Positions 43,239 to 53,927 are shown, numbered from the stretch's first letter. The stretch: 64,000 nucleotides of DNA from Filosporella fistucella (GCA_030077755.1 JAQJZZ010000018.1:2294001-2358000); one strand, 5' to 3'. Made by a program: numbers and translations. The notes: generated from the sequence alone by a model not told the origin.

Positions 43239-44420
43239 ATGTCTTCACCTCGTCCATTAAAACGGCGAAAGTACAATGAAAAGCAAGAAATAAGTCCTCC
43301 ACCTCTACGCAGGAATCGAAACACAACGCAAACCCCGCTTTCAGAAGAAGTGTGTCCAAACTCTCAAAAAGGAGAGGAAAGCTCAGTCGCAAAAGAAAAG
43401 GGTAACAGTCTGAAAAAGCCCCGAGGATTCGAAATCATAAGTTGGAATGTAAACGGCATATCCCATCTGCTCCCACTGACTCAAAAATCTATCAAATCAT
43501 TCTTCGCTCCTCCGTCTCCTCAAGGTGAAACCTGCGATCCAGAAACCTCTCCTTCCATATCTCCTTTACGGCGCTTTCTCAAAAGACATCACTGGCCACA
43601 GTTTCTGTGTCTACAAGAAGTAAAGATATTTCCAAGAGATTCTGCTACCAAACTTGTAGTCGAGAGAGCTGCAAATGGTAATCAGGACGAAGGCCCAGGA
43701 TATAAAGCTTATTTCTCGTTGCCGAGCGATAAGTTCAATGCCAAAGGATGGGGTGGTAAGGTATATGGTGTGTGTACTTTACTTCGAGAAGATATTGCTG
43801 GATTGAAAGGGCAGCAAACAAGAGAAGTTGACTGGGATCTTGAAGGTCGAGTTCTTGTCACTGAACTCCCTTCACTGGCTGATCTTCAGAAGATTGTGGT
43901 CATCAACGGCTACTGGGTCAATGGCACATTGAATCCATATCGCAATTCTCAGACAGGAGAGGTGGAAGGAACACGACATGATCGCAAAAGAGAATTCCAT
44001 AGATTGATGTTAGAGGAGGTGAAAAGGTACGAGGAGAAAGGATGGGACGTAGTGCTAGTGAGCGATATGAATGTGGCTCGTGATGAACGGGATGGTTATC
44101 CGGGAATCAGATTAGGACTCGACCATGTGAGGAATAGAAAAGATTTCAACGCGAAATTTTTTGATGATGAGAAAGGGATGAAAGGCGTGGATAGTTGGAA
44201 GTGGGTGCATGGTGAGAAGAGAGGGTATTCTTATCACGGTGAACCAGCTGAGGAGTGGGGAAGGAGCTGTGATAGGGTTGATATGGGTGTAGTCAGTAGA
44301 GCTCTGGTCGAGAGGGGAATGCTGATAGGGGCTGAGATCTGGGAAAGTGTTGAGGAGAGGGGAGGAAGTGATCATGTGCCAATATCTGTGGTGCTTGATA
44401 TTGGAGATTTCTTTAGTTGA
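43239..44420 (+). CDS. ExoIII/APE1-type AP endonuclease (DNA repair)
   Basis: A Mg-dependent exonuclease III family enzyme that incises DNA at abasic sites, nuclear or mitochondrial. The single exon encodes 393 residues from ATG 43239 (MSSPRPLKRRKYN), and a basic N-terminal extension of ~75 residues could be a nuclear localisation region. Catalytic blocks in order: FEIISWNVNGI with the Asn, FLCLQEVKIF with the metal-binding Glu, GYKAYFSLPSDKFNAKGWGGKVYGV (substrate loop), VINGYWVNGT, VVLVSDMNVARDERD with the Asp/Asn pair, SCDRVDMGVVS and the terminal GGSDHVPISV with the catalytic His. It lacks the C-terminal GRF zinc finger of APE2-type enzymes, and the protein ends soon after SDH. A GRF protein is encoded elsewhere in the window, but the two are not adjacent. 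Confidence 0.9.
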   Translation: MSSPRPLKRRKYNEKQEISPPPLRRNRNTTQTPLSEEVCPNSQKGEESSVAKEKGNSLKKPRGFEIISWNVNGISHLLPLTQKSIKSFFAPPSPQGETCDPETSPSISPLRRFLKRHHWPQFLCLQEVKIFPRDSATKLVVERAANGNQDEGPGYKAYFSLPSDKFNAKGWGGKVYGVCTLLREDIAGLKGQQTREVDWDLEGRVLVTELPSLADLQKIVVINGYWVNGTLNPYRNSQTGEVEGTRHDRKREFHRLMLEEVKRYEEKGWDVVLVSDMNVARDERDGYPGIRLGLDHVRNRKDFNAKFFDDEKGMKGVDSWKWVHGEKRGYSYHGEPAEEWGRSCDRVDMGVVSRALVERGMLIGAEIWESVEERGGSDHVPISVVLDIGDFFS

Positions 44421-44848
44421 GAAAAGAGGATATATATATCTAGCGATCCCAGAAGCAGAGTGAACAACATCCAAACATGATAAGCAGGTCTGATTATAAG
44501 GATAGTTACCTCTGGTGATTTTTGGTCACATGATCTAGTCCTTGATCTTCGTCCTTCGTGTACGATTTTGGGCAAAACTCAAGTATTAATTCTTAATGTA
44601 CCACATCAAACTTATTTTCCCTTTCTCCTCAACTAGTTGACTATATAATTCGATACCATGGAAAACAGGAATCTCGTGATCCTTGACTCGCGAGTACACA
44701 GCTCGTGACCAAAGTACGCTAAACCTCTTTGCCTCGGCCTGTGAGACACAAGCGTCATCTACTATCGCCTCTACTCCAATCTCCCAAACGTCAACTCTTG
44801 ACCTTTCAACTCTATCCATCAACCTTCAAACACAACATAACCTTCAAA
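44421..44848. other. Intergenic, promoter side of the Cys-rich gene
   Basis: No supported coding frame. The region just before the ATG at 44849 is C/A-rich (CACAACATAACCTTCAAA), a typical fungal leader. Confidence 0.4.
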
Positions 44849-45389
44849 ATGATGTTCTTCAAATCAGCCTTCACTCTCTCAGCTCTGTTGATGCTGGCAT
44901 CAGCAATGACGCTCGAACGCAGCAGTAAGCTATCTCCAAGACAGGTTTATCACCAGATAACAGCTTCTAACACGATAACAACAGCCTCCAACGACGAGAA
45001 GTCCATCTTAATCTTTACCCCAGGCAAAGCAAACACTATCAAAAGTAATCTTATATTCTCTCTCAACCCCACTTTTACTAACCGCCCCAGCCCCCGCCTT
45101 TGCAATCACCAAGACCGACTGCGAGAAAGACGATGAAGCCGACTGCAAGGAATTCTGTGGTCTCTCGGAGCAGACTGCTACTTGCAGTGCTAATGGCAAT
45201 AAAGTGACTTGCTATTGCAAGGGAGGCAAGAGTGAATCCAATTGCGAGGATAGATGTCTTTTGTGTAAGTCACGTGTTTTGTGTTTCGCCACTGAGTTGC
45301 TGACTCGTGTTTCAGGCATGCCTGATAAGATGGCTTTGGAGGAGGCGAGCCGTCTTTTCAAGCTTGGAGGATCGAAGATGGAGTTGTAA
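44849..45389 (+). CDS. Small secreted cysteine-rich protein
   Basis: A candidate extracellular (effector-like) protein. Four exons (44849-44924, 44985-45044, 45091-45264, 45316-45389) sum to 384 nt, 127 residues. All introns are 46-60 nt with good donors. The signal peptide is MMFFKSAFTLSALLMLASA. After a short Ser-rich pro-like region the mature part has nine cysteines in the pattern TDCEKDDEADCKEFC, then TC, TCYC, NC and RCLLC. The ninth codon is split by the last intron. A Leu/Lys-rich tail without cysteines follows (ASRLFKLGGSKMEL). I do not recognise a named fold. An odd number of cysteines leaves one unpaired or allows a dimer. Virulence function is not shown, only the secreted, Cys-rich character. 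Confidence 0.78.
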
Positions 45390-45880
45390 GTCGGATAGAG
45401 GGATTTGATGAAAGGATGTACTAGGTGGGAAATTATAGAGTGACTGGAGCTGTTTTGATATTGAATTCAATCGTTTTTTGATCAAGTTCGACAAGTTTTC
45501 TGCAAATCCTGTCTTTTCTACCGAGAAAAGCCAGTAAGTCTACAGTTCAAAGCATTATCCTTCCTGTGCTCATGATGCCTGTTTCAATTGACAGAACGTT
45601 CAAAACTTGTGCGCATATGGTGGACAATCGATGTGTATTCTGTGGAGGGAGCATACCTAGTGGTGATACCGATATTCTGTAACCAGTCGGACAATTTGAA
45701 CGCAAAATTTTCTCACTATGATAGAGCTCTCTGTTAGGGACGATCATTTTTGATATCTTAACAAAGCTATCTCGAGTCGGATTGTTTCATCATCATGGTA
45801 CAAGTACATTGTCCATTTTCGTCAAATTATCTATTGTATATACTTTTTACCTCCCATCCACATCCTCAGCATTCAACTAT
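45390..45880. other. Convergent intergenic region
   Basis: 3' flanks of the Cys-rich protein and tyrosinase genes. No gene seen. Confidence 0.5.
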
Positions 45881-47243
45881 CTACACATACTTATAACAAA
45901 GCGCATCACTTGCCGTATCCATGATGCTGCCAATCGTAACATTTGGTGCAATGTGAGGATACTCCAAAACATAATCCAACGTAATGTTGTTATAAGGGAA
46001 ATCACCAAAGAAGTTGAAAGGAGGACTCCACATCGCATCACCACCCATAATCTCACACTTCCTGGTACTCCAAGCCTTGCGTTGCCACTTGTCCCACACC
46101 TGATCAAGAGCTGCATGGATGAACCAGAATAGGGGATCACCAGGGGAGGAAAACATGTTGGATTGCTCGCCGATAGGTCCCCCGATACCGATGTGAAGAC
46201 CACCGTGGAGAGTCATGCCAGCGACGTTGAGACTGGTGCCTTGGATAGCGATATTCAGGTCTTGGAAGGTGGGTGCGGCGAGGGTTTTGGCGATCATGGT
46301 GTTGTTCATGGTCATGGAGACGAGGGTAGGGCTGAGATCACGGCGGAGACAGTGTGGGGTGTAGGCTGTTGATTCTCCGGGACCCATTGGGACTGTGAGG
46401 TTGGCGAATGGGCCGTTGGTGAGACATCCTGGGTTTGTCAGTTGTGATTTGAGAGTTCAGATCGGGATAACTTACCGCCTCCGGTTCGCCCTGGGAGGGG
46501 AACAGGAATGCTGAGGATGATTGGGGTGGTGGATGGTGGCTCAATGACATTGGCGTAGTCTGCGATGTAGGCACCGTTACCTCCGAAACCGTAGGTGGTG
46601 TCGAAAAGAGGTGAGTTGGCGTAGGTGGTCAAGCCATTGTCAAGTGAGAAGTCCCACCATCTAATGATAGTGTTAGACTACAGTTTTCTTGTACTCTTGC
46701 TGGTGAGACTTACGGTTGGTAGCCGGTATATCCACAAGTAGTTCTGAGCTCAGATTCCCAAACCTTCAACAACCAACGATGCCATGGGAGGAAAGGACCC
46801 TGGAATTCTTGTGAGCATTCTGACTTGGATCTTGGGTATATGTACTTACATTATAATGAACTTGAGTGGTCATGGCAATGTGCAGTGCCTGAAAGTCATC
46901 GTAACGACTTCTGGTACCGGCATAGTAAGCGGTATTCTTAGAAGGCTTGCCCATCAAACACTTGACAGCTTTGATGTAGCCAAGCCTCTCGCTTTTGGTG
47001 AGAGCTCTCCTATCAGCCTAATTAGTCTTTGGTACTACAACGATAAAAGCCAAGCGAGCTGATGTAAATCACGAACCATTCTTTTCTGACTGCAATGTTG
47101 CTACTGGTACAACCTCCTGGCCGAGACGCGGTTGTGTCAGCTGCGACAACGTCAACAACGGCTGTGTCGACTGGTACAGCGACAACTCCTGTGGCAGTGG
47201 CTAATAAAAGCACTGCCGAGGAAATGATCGAGGTGACATGCAT
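45881..47243 (-). CDS. Secreted tyrosinase (type-3 copper protein)
   Basis: A phenol oxidase/tyrosinase-domain protein, probably secreted. Five exons (47077-47243, 46850-47009, 46714-46799, 46476-46660, 45881-46428) total 1146 nt, 381 residues. The signal peptide is ISSAVLLLATATGVVAVP. CuA site: FQALHIAMTTQVHYNG, then FLPWHRWLLKVWE, with the spacing of the three His ligands conserved. CuB site: TLHGGLHIGIGGPIGEQ and the pattern SPGDPLFWFIHAALDQVWDKWQ with D-P-x-F-x3-H-x3-D. CuA and CuB are separated by YQPWWDFS and a Cys-containing GGGCLTNGPF loop. It lacks the long C-terminal lid domain of classic latent tyrosinases, so it belongs to the short secreted type. Substrate unknown. Confidence 0.9.
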
Positions 47244-47776
47244 CTTGAAGGCTCAAACAGTTGCGCTTTGACTTCAACAGGTACTTGACAAGGAGTTGAA
47301 AGGATGACTGTTGGTTGAGCAAATAAGAGAAGTTTGCAAGGCGTGCAGAAGAAGCTTGTGTATGGATTCCAGGGGATTTATATACAACCACATGGCAAGT
47401 GCATCGGACGATTTGCTTTAGATTGCACAGCTTTCCATTGAGAACCAATTCGGACTGCTTGAAAAATAATATTGCTATCGGGCAATAATATATGCAGAGT
47501 TGTGGGGTACATTGAGGTGCATGGGATGCTATTGGGAACATGTCAGCATGGGCGGTCAATAGAGCAGAAGAGGGGTCGGAAATCAGGTTCATTCTATTCA
47601 CAATTTGCCGACGGGAGGAACCCTAACTAGACAAACCATCCGCGGTCGACATAATCAAGACCTTGATCATAATTCAGATTGTCTGGGATTTTGTAGAGCG
47701 TGGTTCACTAATTGTACACGCCATTCGATAATACTTTTGTGAATGGGAACACCTCGAGCTGTCCAGACCGATCTAT
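47244..47776. other. Intergenic, promoter side of tyrosinase
   Basis: No supported gene. One 149-codon minus frame (47152-47601) starts here and runs into the first tyrosinase exon in a different phase. Confidence 0.45.
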
Positions 47777-48077
47777 TTACTGAATATTGCATCGATTTGT
47801 GCATTCATGGTTGCCTTGTGCAGGAGGAAAAATGTCTAGAACATGCCGGCTACTCTTAGCTCTGATTCCGCCGTCAAAAGGATGAAGAGGGGCAATTTTG
47901 GGAAAGCCACCATGAAACTTCTCCTCTACACTCGGTAGCAAGTAAGAAGTGGATCCAGGGACTCGGAAACTGAAAGGAGCACAGTATCTCGTGGCAAACA
48001 CATGCCGGATTAAAAGTTCCTTCGATACGGTGTATCGAAGCCATGCCATGCTCACATCCTTATCTTCCAATCCAATA

Positions 48078-48151
48078 CGGAGGTACAGCCCATAAGTAAA
48101 GTAATAGCGCTAGCAAGGGGGCCACCCTGGCCCAGCACCTTAAGCCTAATA
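48078..48151 (+). repeat. Left terminal inverted repeat, 74 bp
   Basis: Begins CGGAGGTACAGCCCATAAGT and matches the reverse complement of 49421-49494 at all 74 positions. The match ends at CCTAATA. Confidence 0.95.
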
Positions 48152-48256
48152 GAGTAGCAGCGCGTTAGCAGCTCAAAAGCATCAAAACACCATAGATTTT
48201 ATACTCACTACGCGTGCTTTAGGCTATTTTGAAGCTTCTATTCCACCTAATTGACA

Positions 48257-49366
48257 ATGTCAGACTTCTTAGGCCTCGTACTCAATCCGCAAAGCTCTCC
48301 TGAGCGCCCGCATACACCTATAGGGCCTATTCCTCACCCTCCAATCCGCCGGCCCAAGGCACCAGAGCTTACTCGTGATCAAAGACGCGATTGCCAGCTT
48401 TTACACTCGATTGGCTGGTCCTATGGCCAGATCCAGAAGTTTAAGGGCTTCTCTATTCGACAAATAGGGACTGCTTGTAATAAGGCAACTCCGCAAAAGC
48501 GTTCTGGCCGGCCACCAGTGCTTACTCAAGCTCAAATCGAAGAACTTGTCGAGTTTGTTTGCGCGTCTACGAAGAACCGGCGGATGTCTTTTGCACAACT
48601 TGCAGAAGTACTCGATTTTGGAGTAAAGAAGCAAGCTATTCGGTCTGCTTTACTCCGCGAAGGCTTTCACCGCCGTCTAGCAATGCGAAAGCCACCGATC
48701 TCAGAGAAAAACCGACAATTACGCCTTGCGTGGGCTTTAGAACACGTCGAGTGGACAATGGCACAATGGTTTGAGATTCTTTGGACAGACGAGACTTGGA
48801 TTACTGGCGGAAGGCATACAAGGACTTGGGTAACGCGTAGAGCAGGCGAGGAGTGGGATCCGACTTGTATTGTCGAGAAGCACCAAAGAAAGAAGGGTTG
48901 GATGTTTTGGGGTTGCTTTCACGGGTATACAAAAGGGCCAGGCTTCTTTTGGGAGAAGGATTGGGGCACTATTAATCAAGACAGCTATTGTGCACACACG
49001 GTACCGATAATACACGGTTATATCGAGCTTCAAAGACGAGAAGGTATATACTTAAAGCTTATGCAAGATGGAGCACCCGGACACGCTGCAGGAGATACAA
49101 GACAAGACTTATTAGAGCGTGGAATTGAAGTAATCTTCTGGCCACCTTACTCTCCTGACTTAAATCCAATAGAGAGAGTATGGCATATTATGAAGAATTA
49201 CTTGCAAGATAATTACCCTGAGAATATGTCATATAACGCTTTAAGGGGGGCTGTGAAGGAGGCGTGGGAGACGGTAGGACAATTTGAGTTTGAGGCATTA
49301 ATTAGAAGTATGCCAGACAGGTGCCAGGCGGTTATTAATGCAAATGGACTCTTTACCAAGTACTAA
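48257..49366 (+). CDS. Tc1/mariner transposase (DD34E)
   Basis: The cut-and-paste transposase of the element. 369 residues from the ATG at 48257, with no intron or stop. The N-terminal half carries a paired-like helix-turn-helix (LTRDQRRDCQLLHSIGWSYG, then QIQKFKGFSIRQIGTACNKA) and a second HTH (QIEELVEFV... MSFAQLAEVLDFG). The DDE catalytic domain has D1 in ILWTDETW, D2 in LMQDGAPGHAA and E in PPYSPDLNPIERVW. There are 34 residues between the second Asp and the Glu, so it is DD34E. All catalytic positions are intact. The ORF lies 105 bp after the left TIR and 54 bp before the right TIR. Confidence 0.95.
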   Translation: MSDFLGLVLNPQSSPERPHTPIGPIPHPPIRRPKAPELTRDQRRDCQLLHSIGWSYGQIQKFKGFSIRQIGTACNKATPQKRSGRPPVLTQAQIEELVEFVCASTKNRRMSFAQLAEVLDFGVKKQAIRSALLREGFHRRLAMRKPPISEKNRQLRLAWALEHVEWTMAQWFEILWTDETWITGGRHTRTWVTRRAGEEWDPTCIVEKHQRKKGWMFWGCFHGYTKGPGFFWEKDWGTINQDSYCAHTVPIIHGYIELQRREGIYLKLMQDGAPGHAAGDTRQDLLERGIEVIFWPPYSPDLNPIERVWHIMKNYLQDNYPENMSYNALRGAVKEAWETVGQFEFEALIRSMPDRCQAVINANGLFTKY

Positions 49367-49420
49367 TAGCTAATAAATATGAGGTTTTTGACATTTTGGC
49401 TTGTGTGGAGGGTGATGCCT

Positions 49421-49494
49421 TATTAGGCTTAAGGTGCTGGGCCAGGGTGGCCCCCTTGCTAGCGCTATTACTTTACTTATGGGCTGTACCTCCG
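49421..49494 (-). repeat. Right terminal inverted repeat, 74 bp
   Basis: Ends GGGCTGTACCTCCG immediately before the TA at 49495-49496. It is the exact reverse complement of the left TIR. Confidence 0.95.
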
Positions 49495-49704
49495 TAGGCT
49501 TGAGAACGAAAACCCGTGGAACATGGGACTGGAAAAAGGGGATGGCGCCACTAACGCCACAAGCATTTGATCCTTCGGTCGTCGAAATACTAGTAGTGCT
49601 CACTCCTCTTCCATGTCCTGCATTATTCCGGAGTTCATATCAAATGAGGCTTTACAGGTTTGGCAGGGACAAGTCCACGTAAGAATACTCCTTGGCACCG
49701 ACAT

Positions 49705-50793
49705 GGGACATGAGAATAAGCAAACGACGGAAGCGCCAAAACTCTTCAACATCCGATTTTCACGAGACGGAAAAGAAAGCCGTATCCTTCGGGACGAAGT
49801 TGTTCGTTTTGACAAGCCGAATTATGTAACATTCCTTCTCATTTTGCTTCTCTGATTTTGCTTTTTGCTTTTTGCTTTTTGCTTTTGAGCTTTGCACAGT
49901 CTTTGCGGGGATGTCTGTCCCCCAGCCGTCAACCGACCGAGCGTGCATGGAGATACTAAGCCTTCTCGGAAACACCCTGCCAAGTCCTGACAGCTCGCTT
50001 GCAACTCCAATCGGGACTCACCCTGACAGTTCTCCAAATGGCTCATATTTTGTCCTTGTCTCTCACGGCTGAAATGGTTTTCGGTCGAAGGTCTGAATAT
50101 GTTGCGGAGAATTACTCTTTAAGTATATGAATGCAGAGCTTAACGGCTTGGAAAGAGGAACGAACAAAGCGTACCGAGGGAGCGAATTGGATTACGGAGG
50201 CGGGTTTCTTCTTGTCGTTCCTTAGGAACTCGGGCTTGGGAGGATTTGACTCTGTTGTTCGTTCTTTGGAGGCTGAAAGTCTCGAATTGAAACCCAATAG
50301 CAATATGATGTACGTTTCCTCTCCATCAAAAGGATTTTTAACCTCAAGTAATGAAATGACACCAATGCCACCTCCTGGTCCAGAATGAAGTTGACTGTCA
50401 TTTCAATTGCTGTCGTGAAACTTACGACCTGCCCAAGTTCTCCTTCTCAGTCTGCATCTGGTCCAAATAGAACGCCACATAACAAATCGAGATCCACCCA
50501 CAAGCCGGGTGTCAAAACGACTGTAAGCGACCAAACAGGGGAGACTCTCTCCCAGCACCTCATCGACAATTCGACGTTTCTTCTGCTTCCTGTCAGGACG
50601 GAGGAGCTGTCTTATCCAATTCAAATTCCTCAATGCTGTCCGAGTTCATTTCCATGTTGCCCCCTTCAAGAGGACATAGTTTTCGCATAAGAAACCTTAT
50701 TCCTCTTTGACCCACTGAAATTCCATTACTCTCTTCCCTTCGACATTCGCATCCACTATCCAGGTCAACCTGGTTCTGCAATATTTGGTGACA
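49705..50793. other. Intergenic with a short microsatellite
   Basis: No supported gene. At about 49855-49890 there is a short (TTTTTGC)n-type tandem run. The right part is the upstream region of the Pth11-like receptor. Confidence 0.45.
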
Positions 50794-52467
50794 ATGGCGA
50801 TGAATTCGACAGCCCCGATGCCAGATTTCAGGCTCTCGCCTGATTATAAAGGCCATATTGTTTTGGCACTGAATTCTTCACTGATAGCATGTACGACACT
50901 CATCGTTGGTTTACGGTTGTATGTGCGAGGCTTTATGAGTAAGGCTTTGGGAATAGATGACTTACTCGCGGGAATAGCTTATGTACGCAGATGTCCTTAT
51001 CCAAGTTTAATGAAAAATCTAATTGGAAATGCATAGGTAATTATTGTTACACAATCAGCCTTGGACATACGCTGTAAGTCTACATCCATGAGAAATCGTA
51101 CCAAGCAAGAGAACTGATGCGGCGCAGCTGTTGGATATGGGAGCGGGGCACATATTAGATATGTTCCACCTGAGTTGATCCCCAAATTCTTCGCAGTAAG
51201 ACCATTTCCCCAATTTGTTACCAAATGCAGATAACTGACAGGACAGGCACTCGTCCACAATGAGTTCTTGTATATTATCGGCACTGGCCTCATGCGCCTT
51301 TCCATCGTCGCATTCCTACCTCGGCTCGCAAAGGATTGTATGACTATCACTCTCATACTTGGAACCTTGTACTAATGCTCCAACAGTGAACTCCCCTATC
51401 TTTCTCAAATCCGTTTACGCTGTGGGCGTGGTAGTGATACTTCAAACACTAATCTGCTTCTTCTATCGCCTCACAAGTTGTACACCAATCTCGTAGGTAC
51501 CCTCTATGCCCTGTACCCAACTGCCAATTCACCTAATCTGACAAAAAATTCCGCAGCGACATTTTTCTCGTTCCTAATCCGGGCATGCACTGCGTCAGCG
51601 CACAACAGGAGCAAAACAATTTCATCGCACATCAAGCTATTGCTCTTATAGTCGATTTTGCCCTCGCTGTTCTGCCGATTTGGGTCATCCACACTAAGAT
51701 GATATTCTCGAAACGGAAAGTTCAAGTCATATTGGTCTTCAGCGTGGGTGCTTTCGTGGTAGCCACAGGAATTGTCAGGATGGTTTATCTGAACACCCTC
51801 TTGTTCTTGGCAGATCCGTAAGACTTTTCCTTATTCGTCCTTGTGCTTTACACAGCAGTTCTGCCTCCCTCCTCGGGAACATATACTGACGAACTGATCA
51901 GCACATTCGAAATGTCCACCATAGGTTTCTGGACCGATCTCGAAGGACACATCGGTCTCTGGGTTGGCTGCTTCCCAGCTCTCCAACCACTTTTACGACA
52001 AATCACCTTCAAGCTGGGTATCAGAAGCAAACTCAGGAGTTACGGGAACAGCACAGAGGGGGCGAAGAAAAGCGGCACAGGAAAGGGACACATGGGTGGA
52101 TCGGGCAAGTGGGGTAGTCCTGGCGGGAGGAAGAGTGGCTATGCTATGAATGGGAGTGGAGTTGATGCCGAGACCGATGAGTAAGTCCAATTTATATTCC
52201 GTGCCACAATTTCCCAGCCACGGGTATAAGATATGTTGAACGAGGGCTAAAATGTATAGTGGTAGTGAAAGAGGCATCGTAACGACAGCGAAAGGCGACA
52301 TAGAGATGTACAGTCTAGAGACAGACTCATCCTCGAATCACATCCATAAACAAGTTGATTTTGATATCCGGGTTGAGGAGAGAACAGAAAAAGATATGGG
52401 ACATGCGAACAGAGGGTCAGTCGCGAATGCGAAACGGACGCCGAATAAAAGCTGGGTAGATGTCTGA
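50794..52467 (+). CDS. Pth11-like rhodopsin-domain integral membrane protein (no CFEM)
   Basis: A putative fungal receptor or SAT4-type membrane protein. Eight exons follow from ATG 50794. The first (50794-50982) holds TM1 and TM2 (LALNSSLIACTTLIVGLRLY, then ALGIDDLLAG, the family's DD motif). Later exons give VIVTQSALDIR, SVGYGSGAHIRYVPPELI, ALVHNEFLYIIGTGLMRLSI, PRLAKD, NSPIFLKSVYAVGVVVILQT, the loop CFFYRLTSCTPIS, CVSAQQEQNNFIAHQAIALI, LAVLPIWVIHTKM, ILVFSVGAFVVATGIVRMVY and FWTDLEGHIGLWVGCFPALQ. The cytoplasmic tail (about 140 residues) is hydrophilic, Gly/Ser/Lys-rich and ends NKSWVDV. Unlike the gene at 4058-5818 it has no signal peptide and no cysteine-rich CFEM ectodomain. All junctions keep frame. 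The ligand is unknown. Confidence 0.83.
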
Positions 52468-53396
52468 TTCTGTCATACCTTATGTATTTCTTATGTACAA
52501 AATTCTGGATAAAGAGGGGATGGGATATGAGGAAAAGGATGAAGATCAATGATGGAGAGGAACTTTAGGAATAGAGGTGGGAATGTGATGAATATTGGGT
52601 GGAACCTTTGCTTTCTGTTCCTCCCATGACCTCTCACGAGGCATAATTTGGTCTAATACGTGTGTACGAAGAATATAGGAATGATTCAAGTCCGTTATCC
52701 CAATCACAAAATATTCTGTATCTGAACTCCCAATATAGAAAGTCGTATGCGATACCTCAATCTGAAGAAGTCAAAATAAACTTTCCCTAACCTCTCCCCG
52801 CACAAACCAAAGCACAGACACCGATCCACTTCGAGTCCACTCCAAACTTTCTTTTTGAGAGATTTTGAGGCCAAAGATCCATCCCTAAGTGGGGCCGAAG
52901 GATGGGGCACTTTCGCGTCACGGAATGTGGGGATAGGGGGTGGGGAGCGGAACCGAACGGATGGTGCGGGATAATGTTTATTAAGACGGCTGGAGCAAGA
53001 TAATATCAGGCTGATGTTTCAGGATTCAATAGTGAGATAGGACTTTATTTCTAGCTTCAAAGTCCTAGAATATTATTACAGAATTCTGAGGTTAAATAAA
53101 AAGAAATATTACGTTCTTGCTCAGTATAATTTGGACAGAAATAATAGACCAAAGCTTACTCAAACTTTGCTAACTTGATATAACGGGCCTCCTTTTGTCA
53201 GACAATTGTAGGAAAACAAAGCTCTTATCTCTTTCAAAGAGCTAGATTGAGATTTATTGTCTAACGTAGGTATACGTGAAACCCAACTATCAAAATCTCC
53301 TATCCAGATCTAGTAAAAAGTAACCAGATTTGCCCAACATCTCTACTACGTACAGTCTACTTCCTTGTCATATCCTGCTCCAGAGTTCACATCTCC
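52468..53396. other. Intergenic, AT-rich in its right half
   Basis: No supported gene. 53000-53340 is strongly AT-rich without clear repeats. It could be a decayed element, but I see no transposase motif or terminal repeats. Confidence 0.4.
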
Positions 53397-53927
53397 TTAG
53401 TATGTATAGTCCCCACCCCTGGTATGTTCATCTTCATCTCCACCTAAGACAATGCTGTCTAGGTCTTCCACAGCCTTCTTCAAACCCAGCCTCAGGCTCT
53501 GTATGACATTTCTCGCGTCCCCAATTCCTAATTTCGTAGATTCTGGCTCTCTCTTGACATCCTCTCCCTCTTCGTACTTTCTTCCATGGATGTGAAGGCT
53601 TTGCATATTGTTCAGGAGGTTGTGAATAGTATCGATGGCTTGCATGACAGGGGCCTTTGACGTGTTCTGGGTTTCGTGTTCAATGATTGGTGAGGTGGTA
53701 GAGAACTCTTCGCCGTATTCCGGAGTAGATTGGGAGATATTGCTAGCTGCATAGAGCTAGGATAATCGTTCGCTATGAAAGCTTGAACGAATCGATTGCT
53801 GATCACAAATATGAAAGGACTCTTTGCTATAGGAATAGGAGACATTGCTCGCTGCGCAGAGCTGGAATAATATGCATGAGAGAACTTACCGCTTCACCTC
53901 AGCGAATGGGTTCTTCTCGTCAGTCAT
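53397..53927 (-). CDS. Small hypothetical protein with duplicated splice-acceptor region
   Basis: Two exons (53890-53927, 53397-53742) sum to 384 nt, 127 residues. Exon 1 encodes MTDEKNPFAEVKR. The 147-nt intron has a GTAAGT donor and ends GCTAG. The protein is hydrophilic and acidic and contains a helical region (VMQAIDTIHNLLNNMQSLHI, then DARNVIQSLRLGLKKAVEDL). No signal peptide, membrane segment or domain is recognised. An imperfect copy of the acceptor region lies inside the intron (around 53840), so a second acceptor giving a short, early-stopped product is possible. Coding support is frame preservation and good splice sites only. Confidence 0.5.
53731..53872. repeat. Imperfect direct repeat, about 35 bp, two copies
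   Basis: Copies near 53731-53766 (GGAGATATTGCTAGCTGCAT...) and near 53840-53872 (GGAGACATTGCTCGCTGCGC...) share most positions. On the minus strand each contains a possible splice acceptor for the hypothetical gene. Confidence 0.6.

Larger units (their letters stand above)
48076..49496 (+). mobile_element. Intact Tc1/mariner-superfamily DNA transposon
   Basis: The element proper spans 48078-49494 (1417 bp) and is flanked on both sides by TA, the expected target duplication. It has perfect 74-bp terminal inverted repeats and one uninterrupted transposase ORF. Only one copy is visible in this window. The perfect repeats and open transposase suggest a recent insertion. Confidence 0.93.
47777..49704 (-). 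pseudogene. Host gene interrupted by the Tc1-type element
   Basis: On the minus strand, an exon at 49604-49704 (starting MSVPRSILTWTCPC) can splice over a 53-nt intron (GTGAGC...GTTAG) to 49550. The frame then reads to the transposon target TA at 49495. If the element and one TA copy are ignored, the same frame continues without a break from 48075 to the TAA at 47777. Total length would be 456 nt, 151 residues, an exact multiple of three. The join reads VFVLKP then IGLEDKDVSMAWLRYTV, with the TA inside the Pro-Ile codons. I do not recognise the domain. The right part encodes about 50 residues and the left part about 100, so neither alone is a plausible protein. Upstream start is tentative. 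Confidence 0.55.

Noticed and set aside
53000..53340. AT-rich block as a RIP-mutated transposon
   Set aside because: Composition alone is suggestive, but no repeats, TIRs or transposase remnants could be seen.
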